Assembly (NCBI GenBank): GCA_930367215.1
Contig: OV884058.1
Coordinates: forward strand, 170,978,478 to 171,042,477
DNA: 64,000 bases
From: Pollenia angustigena
Taxonomy: Eukaryota > Arthropoda > Insecta > Diptera > Polleniidae
Direction: 5' to 3'
The translations under genes and the position numbers were made by a program. Below, in pieces: positions 55,967 to 64,000 of the stretch; position 1 is the first letter of the stretch; the number at the start of each line of letters is the position of its first letter. The notes beneath the pieces are model-generated. The model made no database searches. It saw nothing but the letters and a program-made list of their open reading frames with translations, and was not told where the DNA came from.

Positions 55967-56627
55967 AAAATAATAATTGTATCCATCTGGACCTTCTAAA
56001 TTAAACTTCTTTTCATACGAAAAAAAACACGCTGCCATTCCTTTTTATAGCTCATATATTTTCGTGCAAACTGGAGTCGTTTTTCTTTGTCAGTAGCATT
56101 TAGAGGTGGTTTTTTTTTTTAATTTTTATTCGCTTGAAATGCTTGGCACTTCGAATGATGCGTTTTACTGTGGCTAGACTAGCAGTAACACCGGGTTTTT
56201 CTCTTCTGTCTTCTCTTCTGTCCGCTTTTGTTGTGGCTTTGCACGAACGCCCTTTCATGTTTTTTCCATAATATAATTGCTGGGGTCTAATCACCGCTTT
56301 CGATACTATCGTATCGAATAAACTATCGAATGTTTTTGCAAACGACAGACACTGACGTATCGAATGAAAACTCGATAAATGTAATGTCGCGTTACTCGAT
56401 AACGAATGCTATTATTTCAAATTCCATAATTTCCATTCGATATCGAGTTTCATGATACCAAAATAAATAATTTCGATCAATTTTGCTCGATATCGTATGC
56501 GGTGATTAGACCCCTGTCTTGTAAAATTACTCACAACGTTTTGGCTTCGTCCAATTTTTTTTGCAATTTTCCTATGGCTAGGGCCATTTCAATTTTCTTC
56601 TTCACTTAATGGCTTGTTACGCCCCAT
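55967..56627 (-). pseudogene. Tc1-like transposase, N-terminal half, broken
   Basis: Start codon at 56627-56625 on the minus strand: MGRNKPLSEEE, then GPSHRKIAKKIGRSQNVVSNF (helix-turn-helix), interrupted by a 231-bp MITE. After it come YYGKNMKGRSCKATTKADRR and ASLATVKRIIRSAKHFKRIK, then NATDKEKRLQFARKYMSYKK. A frameshift leads to SYEKKFNLEGPDGYNYYFH, where the first catalytic D of SDEKKFN is Y. The Penelope-like element then interrupts the gene. A possible C-terminal end is near 54105-54160. The stop in SEEEN* and the changes above show it is inactive. Confidence 0.88.
56283..56513. mobile_element. MITE, GGGTCTAATCACCGC ends, CTG/CAG flanks
   Basis: 231 bp with ends GGGTCTAATCACCGC and GCGGTGATTAGACCC, flanked by CTG on the plus strand (56280-56282, 56514-56516). 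Removing it with one CTG restores the Tc1 reading frame across the junction (TRQ to QLYYGKN), which supports the 3-bp duplication. The interior is rich in TATCGA/TCGATA palindromes. Confidence 0.92.
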
Positions 56628-56889
56628 TTCAAATAAAAACTGTTCAAATATATCGCAAATACTCACGAACACTTAAATTGAGATTAATATGATCCGATGC
56701 TAACGGCAACCTGATTATTTGTTTAATAAACCTATTCAAGTGAGCTAAAATTTACATGTTTTTTTTTTTGATTTTTTGCATAAAAACAACAATTTACAAA
56801 AGTTTTTTATTGTACCGTTAGTTTTTTTGTTCTAAGTTGTTTTGATGTAAAATATCTCTCAGTTTGATCCTAAATAATATGTTCTCTTA

Positions 56890-57229
56890 TGGCCATTTTC
56901 TCAATGTATCGACAAACTGTCTGTTACTTAATGTCAACATAAATTTATTGGACCGATAAACTGTCCGTTAACGATTTTGGGTTTCTCAATATACCGACAA
57001 AAAACAAAGTTTTCAGCTGGCAACGCCACTCAAAATACATGTAAAAGATGGGAGTCAGCTGATTGAATTTATCTGTACGGCAAATAAAAGGAAAATAAAT
57101 AATTGGCAGAAGAGTGCCGGTTAGCTTTGCGATTAAAACGAAGCAAATGAGACATTGAGAAAACCAAATTTCTTTAATGTGCAGTTTTTCGTTGGGAAAA
57201 AAGATAATCGCCTAATGAGAAAATGGCCA
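56890..57229. mobile_element. PIF/Harbinger-type MITE, TTA flanks (copy 2)
   Basis: 340 bp, near-identical to 5894-6233 and in the same orientation, with TTA on both sides (56887-56889, 57230-57232). It lies in the 5' region of the Tc1-like element. Confidence 0.92.
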
Positions 57230-57303
57230 TTAAAGTGTATATAAAGAGAAATTAAAATGAAAATGTAATAATTTGTGAATCTATTCAAGTGAGCGGCACT
57301 GTA

Positions 57304-59010
57304 TATGGGGAACTGATTTCCAGTGTTTAAGTTTTGTTCAACTAAACCAGCGTTTAAGCAATCATTGATTTATTAGCCATTTAATTTAAACGATTTCGTT
57401 AATCAAAAATCAGTAGAACTTTGAATCGAATTAAATGCACGAGCTTTATTGTGGTGAAATCGATTTTGCGTTAAAGTCATATGTATAGGAGCGTTAAAAA
57501 AATATAAACCAATTGCCATAAAACTTAGTTACAGTATTTTAAATGAAACCTTTTTAAGGCGAATTTTGGTTTGGTTAATAAAAGCTTATGAACTTTATTT
57601 CATTTAAATCGTAAAATCAATTCAGAAAGTAATTTAAAATGCATTACACTTTCCTTATCTATATGTTGGTTGTGTAGGGTGTAATTATTTCTTACTTACT
57701 TTCCACCCATTGTGCAATATGCAATAAAATTGCCTTTGATTGTTTGATAAATTTTTAAAAAAACAACAACCTCTAATATTCTCTAGCTAATTAAGACAAA
57801 CCTTAAAATTAGATTTCCAAAAAAAAAAAAAAAGTAATTGAAGGGAACTAGTAAAATGCCTACACCTTCAATGGGTTTGTTCCCTCAAAATGAAATAAAA
57901 TAAAAAAAATCACTCTGTAATAAAAAAAGCGATTATTTTGTAAACAGTAAATTACGTCATTTTATTATTTATTCGATTTTTATCGTAAAACATCTACAAA
58001 AAAAAAAAAACATTAGAAAGAAAAAAAAACATGTGTATTTTTGATTATTTATTTAAAAGTAATCGATATGATATGCAATGGGTTCCAAAGATTTCAACAA
58101 CTTTTTTTTTGTTGGTTTAAACAATCTGCCTTAAGGCACGCACCATTTTTTTCTCTCAATTTTCTCCAAAAACATGGCACAAAGCGGCCCACATAAAAAT
58201 ATTACTTTAGGGTAGAGTAGATAAGTATTAAATATCCAAAAATAAAAAAAGTATACTAAATACCAGTATAAGAAGTAGTTTAATAAATATCGATTATTGT
58301 AACTGAAACTTTTAAAAATATTTTTATTTTAACACACTCGTTAAATTTCTAAAAAAAAAACTATAAAAATTTTCTAAACAAATGATTGCAGATCATGTAC
58401 TGATAGTTAGTTATTTAAAATAAATATTTGTTTAGGAAAAACAAGAAAAATAATCATTAAAATAAACATTAAATTTGTAAATTTAAAGTAAAACTGTTCA
58501 AACAGATGTACATCCACCCTTCATTTTAATAACCGAAACATGTTTTTGATTTATTATTTCGTTTGTTTTATTTCCTAAAGCGCAAGCTTTATGTCCACTT
58601 TTTCAAAATTCCTCAAAATCTTTAATGTAAAATCGTTTTAAAATTTTTGCTTAAGGGTTTTTTTTTTAAGATACGAGTTGAATATTAAAAAAAAAAACTT
58701 TTTTAAAAATGCCATAAAAACCGGACAAAGTTTTTTTTTATTTATTACAAATTTTATGATTTTATTTAAAGATCTCGTCATTAAATCTTATTGCCAAATG
58801 AACTAAATACGAGGATTGTTTCATTAATTTAGGTAAAAAAATATAAAATTCAATTACTAACTACGACTTAATTAATCACGTAACATCTTTTAAAGTCTTA
58901 TATGGGTGGATTATGTATGGCAACCAAACTTATGGGTCTATGATGGATGACGACTAAACTGAAGTTGAGTTGCTAGCAGCGAAATCAGGCAACGCCGCTC
59001 AAGTTAAAAT
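57304..59010. other. AT-rich stretch without a recognised feature
   Basis: Homopolymer A and T runs (57820, 58000, 58100). No gene, TIR pair or repeat family recognised. Confidence 0.5.
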
Positions 59011-59013
59011 ATT

Positions 59014-59242
59014 GGGCCATGTCACAGAGTACAATTCCGTTCGGAATTGAAGAAAACATATTTGTTTGTTGATGGAAAGTGTATTTTGATAGTTTTATGG
59101 ACTTTCAGATACAGACAACTCCCATACCGTTCATGAAAACAAAAATGGTTTCATTCCGAAACATTTTTTCGTCATTTTCTGAAGCACCAAAATACGGAAT
59201 GAATTCCGTTTCCGAACGGAATTGTACTCTGTGACATGGCTG
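59014..59242. mobile_element. MITE, CCATGTCACAGAGTACAATT ends, ATT flanks
   Basis: 229 bp with inverted ends through CACAGAGTACAATTCCGTTC. ATT flanks both sides (59011-59013, 59243-59245). It abuts the LTR-like sequence at 59246. Non-coding. Confidence 0.88.
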
Positions 59243-59245
59243 ATT

Positions 59246-59712
59246 GTTACGTTACTGCCTTTCGATAACGTTTTGGTTTATTTCCTTTATAATAAACCGT
59301 TTCTAGTTCTTTATTGCACTTTAATTAAATTAAATAAACACAACACTTTAATTAAGAACTGAGTCACTTTAACAACCGAAATTTACAGCTTTTATTTACA
59401 ACTCGCTATTGTAATCAACACACTTCAATGTTTATAGTAAACTTGACAAAGTCTGAACTAACACTGTCTTTTGATGCTAGCCGCCGCAAGTATTTATACT
59501 GTAATTCAGCCATCTAGAACATTCGAAATGTTTCTCGAAGGTTCGAGGCTTTACTATTTATTCACCACTTTAAAGTCCATTATGATTTATGGCGGCACTT
59601 ATGTTTACATAATTTCAACACTTATACTAAAGCTTTTTTAACGGTCATTTCGAGGGCTTTTTGCACATTGGGGGCAAGTTAATTGCCGACAACAACAAAG
59701 TCTGTACAACAT
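59246..59712 (-). mobile_element. Possible solo LTR
   Basis: On the minus strand it starts TGTTGTACAGACTTTG and ends ACGTTACTGCC-complement GTAACA (TG...CA). It has a TATAAATA box (59491-59498 on plus), a TCAGAC initiator-like word about 30 bp downstream, and AATAAA signals further on, the order expected in an insect LTR. No second LTR, primer-binding site or internal region is seen, and no target duplication is clear, partly because a MITE inserted next to one end. Confidence 0.45.
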
Positions 59713-59948
59713 TTTTTTTCCTTACCCTCTCCTTACCACTGGCGTCTACAAACCAAGAGTTGCGCAAGAGGCTTGCGCAAGTAACTTGCCGAGTGCGAAA
59801 GGGGTCATAAAAAAGTCAAAAGTACTTAATTTGTTTCATACGTACAGTGAGCGTCAAAATAAAGGCAACAGCTTGTTTGTCAATATACAAATACTAGACT
59901 AGATGGAAAGCGGTGTGTTCCGCCCCGCTTCAGTGTTAATTTTATATT

Positions 59949-60186
59949 CAGGCCTGTTCTGCAAATCACTTTTACTCAATTCAAATGATTTCAAATCACA
60001 TGTGCCCACTAAATTCACACGTGTGATATTTTAGTGTCCCGTTTTTGTGTGTTTTAGTGTGATCTACAATTGCCGAAAGCACACCGAGAAACACAAAAAC
60101 GGTATGACTTTCAGAACACCACAAAATCACACGTTAGATTTCAAAAGCACGTGATTTGAAATCACGTAATTTTCAGAACAGGCCCG
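59949..60186. mobile_element. MITE, CAGGCCTGTTCTG end family (copy 3)
   Basis: 238 bp with ends CAGGCCTGTTCTG and CAGAACAGGCCCG, flanked by ATT (59946-59948, 60187-60189). The interior has ATCACACGTGTGAT-like and TCACGTGATTTGAAATCACG palindromes. Relatives at 6984-7176 and 19226-19465. Confidence 0.85.
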
Positions 60187-60189
60187 ATT

Positions 60190-61222
60190 GTTTCTTTTGA
60201 ATTCCTCATTTCTACTCCGCCTAATTTAATCATGATTTTGTTTTAATCCAAAGACTTGAAACTTGAGATAGAGCCAGTTAAGCTCATTCTGTGTCACTGT
60301 CCTAGACTACAAAACAGCAGGCTTAAATGGATGGGTACTAGGTTCGTAGGCGAGTTATGAGATGTTTCGGGCTGTGGGCTCAAGAATCTGACAAGATACG
60401 TAATGGGCCTGCCCTGGGGGCTACTCTCTATTGCGTTGCGAATACAATTTCGATGCGAAAGCTTTATGCCAAATTGGTACTCTTTATCACTTTCTCAAAC
60501 ATTTTTGAAAATAAAGCAACACTGACAATAAAAATTAGAGGTGGTGCAGATTGACAGTAATAAAATGTCAAAATATGTAAAAAAAAATTTGAATTTGGAA
60601 AATTTCAAAAAAATAAATATGTAGTAAAATTTTTGCGAAAAGAACAAAATAAAAGCATGCAAAAGACAAATAAATGCGCAAACGCATTTTATGACGTTTT
60701 CTTTTCTAAAAAAAGTGTTGCATAAGTGTTACATGTGACTTGGCAACATTTTTAAATGCTCCCCTGATTTTTAAGAAGTGTTTCATATTTTACGTTAACA
60801 AAAGAACACAAATTTCGGCATTAAACAATAAAGTACAATCAGCGCAAGGTAAATTCAATTACAGGTGGTGGCAAGACTACACAAATCTAAAGCCAACAGA
60901 AAAAACAGATGTTTTTTGTATTGCATTGTTAGTGTTTACGGCTCGAAACTTGCCACCACCTTGTACTGAATTCGCTTGATCTAGTGGTGCACTCATGCCC
61001 CTTTAATTAAAATGAGTGTTGAACATGTTGCATTCTTTTTTTAATTTTAAAGGGAACATCATCAGAAAAAGAACGCTTTACACTTTTAAAATAACACATG
61101 TTTTTCAGAAAAGAACATAAAAAATGTAAAAGGCAGAATAAATGCAGAATTTTACTCAGAAAAGAAAGCGCCATAAGAGTCACTAGATTTGGTGCCATTT
61201 TCTTTCTCATCGCAATAAAGAG
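60190..61222. other. Stretch without a recognised feature
   Basis: Short frames at 60357-60554, 60740-60979 and 61007-61210 show no domain. GGTGGTGGCAAG near 60864 and CTTGCCACCACC near 60950 are an inverted pair enclosing about 85 bp, possibly a small MITE. Confidence 0.4.
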
Positions 61223-61224
61223 TA

Positions 61225-62121
61225 CACAGAAAAAATTATTGCCGAATTATTTTCAAACAAACGCTTGTTTGAAAATTTTTTTGATTTCTATAAATTTTTT
61301 TACTGATTCAAACAATATTTTTGTTTGATTTTTATTTAACCAACAAAAATGTGGACAACTCTTCAAAAATATAATAAACGCGCTATTGGTGTCAAGTTTT
61401 CATAATTTTGTATGAAATATTTAACGCTCTTTAATGTTGTCGTCTTTTTTTCCTTTTTTTTTATTTGATCGTAAGCAACACTTCTTTATGTGAAATATAA
61501 GAACAACAACAAAAAAGACACACAGTCTTTTTTTGGACGCTTTAAAAAAGTGCAACTATAAGAAAAACAATAGCAGAAACAATATTACAAGAAACAAAAT
61601 CCCGTATTCAATTTTTTAAAACTGTTTGGTTAAATACATCAAATACAAAAATAGAATGATGACGAAAAACATATCGAGTCAGTTTTCTGCCGTTTTTGGT
61701 TACATTTCTTCTTTAGCAAAGGAAAGGATACAGCAACAGAGAGTGATAAAGAAAAACATTGTGTTGTGTGTATAAATAAGACTTCGTTCAAAAATTATTC
61801 CTACAAAAAAAATGTGTCTTAAAGCCAGCCGGCGGCTCTGCTCTGCCGTCATCTTCTCATACAGTGCTTACTTGTGTGCGCGTCATTGCTTGTGCAAAAA
61901 CTTTTTTTTTTTTTATTTTGAAATTTAGTATATGAATTTCAGTAAACTTTTTGTTTGATTCAGTTAAATTATTTGTTTGAAAAAATCAGTGTTTTTTTCA
62001 ATATACAAAATGCAAATAGATTGTTTGAATATGCAAATTTGTTTATAGGACCGATTTCAGACAAAAAATTGTTTGATTCTACAAATTTTTTGTTTGAATT
62101 GGAAAAATAATTTTTTCTGTG
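61225..62121. mobile_element. TIR element, CACnnAGAAAAA end family (copy 3)
   Basis: 897 bp between CACAGAAAAAATTATT and AATAATTTTTTCTGTG, flanked by TA (61223-61224, 62122-62123). Both sides carry TTTGTTTGA/TCAAACAA blocks repeated many times. The middle includes a GC-rich word (GCCAGCCGGCGGCTC near 61823). Non-coding. Confidence 0.75.
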
Positions 62122-62123
62122 TA

Positions 62124-63740
62124 GCACCCCGGTCTGTATAACGGGTAGCTGGGGACTGGATATATGAAGAATGTTGTTTTTCTTTCTGATCCGATATTAT
62201 CGTCCACAATTATTACCTATGGCATCACAATGGATCATACTTAACTCTGGGTGCGGTTCTAAAAATTTACTTTGTACCAGCGTTTCTACCTAATCTAACT
62301 CGAGTATTGAAAGGTTCTGCGGAGAAAATAATTTAAGAAAAATTCCAATACCCAAAACGTGGCTTCCTGAAAATCAAATGGAGTGCTCAAAGCTGAAGCG
62401 AACCAAGTCAAAAAAGAAAATTCGAAAATATATTGAGTTTAAGTTAGTAAATTGCCGTTAATTACTGGAGCCACTTACTTGGGTTTATTACCGCTACCTT
62501 AGAAACGAAACTGTTTTTGATTTACCCCATTACAGAACTGGATTGAGTTAAAATTTGCGGAGATTTTCGCACCAGATTTGTAATACTTATACGTGATATA
62601 TTTTATGACTTGGTTCGGTTCAGCTCTGACCCCTACAAATATAATAAAGAAAATGTAGTCTTCACTCTTTTTATTTATTAATAAGCAATTTTAAAGTAGC
62701 ATTTCATATTTGCTTTTTAATTTTCACCAAATTTTATTAAGTTCATAAATATTTTTAAAGCAAACTCTTTCAGTTGCTGTTTGTGTACACCTGTATAAAT
62801 TTTCCTTAAAAAATTGCACTTTTAATTAGACTCTCTACAAACAAAACAGAGAGGCATTCATTTAAAGGTTAAATTTGTTATAAATTTCGTTACTTTCAAA
62901 TAAAAACAAATCGTATAAAAAAACAAAGAAAATGATTCATTCACACTTTAATTTTTAAGGGGGCTTTAACAATTTGCAATAACTACTCAAGTAGTTAACG
63001 TTGAATTTTTTTCTATTATTTTATTTTTCAAGTAGGAAAAGGTGTTAATAAACATATTTTAGCAAAATATTTATGAACAAATCCAAAAAAAAAGTTCATT
63101 ATTATTTTTATTATCGAGTCTTTGCTTCATCTTAATGCCGGATTTTTTCGGATTTAGCCAATAAGTCTGCCAGCCATTGTAACAAATTTATTAACACCCC
63201 TTTTTTTAAACAAAATAAAAACAAAAAAATATGACTTGTGCCCATATTACTGGCTTGTATTAAAACCTTATTAACAATATACATATTGCTAATGGATAAT
63301 TTTGTTTAAAATAAAAATTTATAGCAATTTTTATTTCTTAAATTACACACGATTTTTAATTAAAATTTTTGTTTTAAATAAAATGAAAATATGAGTTAAT
63401 AACTAATAAAAATAGATAAAGTATTTTTGATTAAAATTGTTTAATTAAAAACTGTTTTAATAAAAATTGTAATTAAATATTTTGCCAAAAAGAAGCTAAT
63501 AATTAAAAAAAAAAAAAACTGTAAATGATTCTGTTAGCCGGGTAAGCGCAAAGAATGATTGCTTCATCTCTTCATACAAACAGCTTCTGTAATGTCAACT
63601 ACAGGAAATGACATTCATTTAGCGGCACAGTGGATTGCCATAGGTTACTTTATATTCTATACACAGAAAAAAATAAAAAATAAATTTTAATTAAAAAATT
63701 TGTGATGTTAATTCAAAAATTAATTCATTTTGCAACAGTA
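62124..63740. other. Stretch without a recognised feature
   Basis: Slightly GC-richer from 62124 to 62640, then AT-rich. An orphan CACAGAAAAAAATAAA end of the 13501 family is at 63662. No gene supported. Confidence 0.45.
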
Positions 63741-63745
63741 AAGCC

Positions 63746-63863
63746 CTTATGACACTACATTTTTAATGCATTGTTCAAGTTTTGGTGAACAGTGCAAATA
63801 TAAAGTTATAGAAAAATTTACCAAGTGCGAAGGGTTCAGCTGTATTAAGATAAATGGCAAGTT
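63746..63863. repeat. Dispersed repeat shared with 25555-25685
   Basis: Second copy of the roughly 120-bp repeat containing GACACTACATTTTTAATGC and AAGGGTTCAGCTGTATTAAG. It ends exactly where the LINE tail begins. Confidence 0.75.
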
Positions 63864-64000
63864 CCACCGGAGTTTCGGTCTTCCCCGTCTGCGCTTTCAA
63901 TGGTAGTTGTCCTTCAACGCCTTTTTGACTGGAGCGTTTGCATTCATTTTACCGACATGGCCCAGGTAGCGCAATCGCTGTATTTTGATGCGCTTAACTA
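63864..64000 (-). pseudogene. LINE C-terminal tail, partial (runs off window)
   Basis: The minus-strand frame reads VKRIKIQRLRYLGHVGKMNA, NAPVKKALKDNYH, one stop, then KRRRGRPKLRW. The RLRYLGHVxRM...RRRGRPKxRW pattern is the C-terminal end of endonuclease-RT LINE proteins. Different in sequence from the LINE at 50831. The remainder lies beyond the window. Confidence 0.85.

Larger units (their letters stand above)
53803..57301 (-). mobile_element. Tc1-like transposon with three nested insertions
   Basis: Ends CAGTGCCGTTCACTTGAATA and its partner (TATTCAAGTGAGCGGCACTG) differ at few positions over 28 bp and are flanked by TA (53801-53802, 57302-57303). A second, inner copy of the TTGAATAGGTT-type motif lies about 220 bp inside each end (54026, and 56731-56745 after subtracting the MITE), the IR/DR arrangement of some Tc1-like elements. 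Nested insertions are a MITE at 56283-56513, a Penelope-like element at about 54170-55966 and a MITE at 56890-57229. Confidence 0.88.

Noticed and set aside
55826..56038. A single 70-codon Penelope N-terminal protein
   Set aside because: The first part (SYEKKFNLEGPDG...) is Tc1 transposase and only the part from about YGLPKIHK onward is Penelope; the frame spans an insertion junction.
1..64000. CRISPR array, operons or bacterial ribosome-binding sites
   Set aside because: The sequence has eukaryotic insect character; the tandem arrays are degenerate minisatellites without regular spacers.

Overview
The window looks like a piece of a large, very AT-rich insect genome, most likely a higher (calyptrate-type) fly. 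Evidence: dispersed repeats of a style common in fly genomes, DD41D and mariner-type transposase relics, a Penelope-like element, Helitron-like repeats ending in CTAG, and long poly(A)/poly(T) runs. The species is inferred, not shown. I find no host protein-coding gene, tRNA gene or rRNA gene. The open frames are short and AT-driven, or are relics of transposable elements, so this is probably an intron or an intergenic desert filled by mobile DNA.

Layout. 0-7.5 kb: end of a dispersed repeat, a 1.5-kb foldback element (188-1699), a nested TIR element (1718-4602) that holds a 472-bp-period repeat carrying hammerhead-ribozyme folds, degenerate TCGTAAATTTT arrays, and MITEs. 8.9-12 kb: Helitron-like repeat, more arrays, a MITE with TTA flanks, and an inverted mariner relic. 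13.5-22.6 kb: TIR elements, a second hammerhead-repeat locus (18381-19207), several MITEs, a second Helitron-like copy and a DD34D mariner relic. 24-32.5 kb: MITEs, a DD41D transposon with an internal deletion, a LINE RNase H relic, and a second DD41D-like element split by a Jockey-like fragment. 35.9-46.2 kb: a pogo/Tigger-like element containing another dispersed repeat, a hAT MITE with a perfect 8-bp target duplication, a foldback, and a TIR element containing a tRNA-derived SINE-like head. 48-51.5 kb: a GC-rich inverted repeat, GC-enriched relic sequence, and a 5'-truncated LINE with a 13-bp target duplication. 52.3-57.3 kb: nested MITEs, a third Helitron-like copy, and a Tc1-like element (53803-57301) interrupted by a Penelope-like element and two MITEs. 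59-64 kb: MITEs, a possible solo LTR, another TIR element and a LINE tail cut by the window edge.

How the parts relate. Insertions inside insertions give a relative order of events, and several MITEs can be checked against empty paralogous sites within this same window. The observation most worth following is the 472-bp repeat family. Two copies (3099-3162 and 18480-18542, minus strand) can be drawn as hammerhead ribozymes with a very short stem III. Their direct-repeat and inverted-repeat arrangements resemble Penelope-like elements and retrozymes. The Penelope-like element at 54.2-56.0 kb has a hammerhead-like core of its own at its 3' side.
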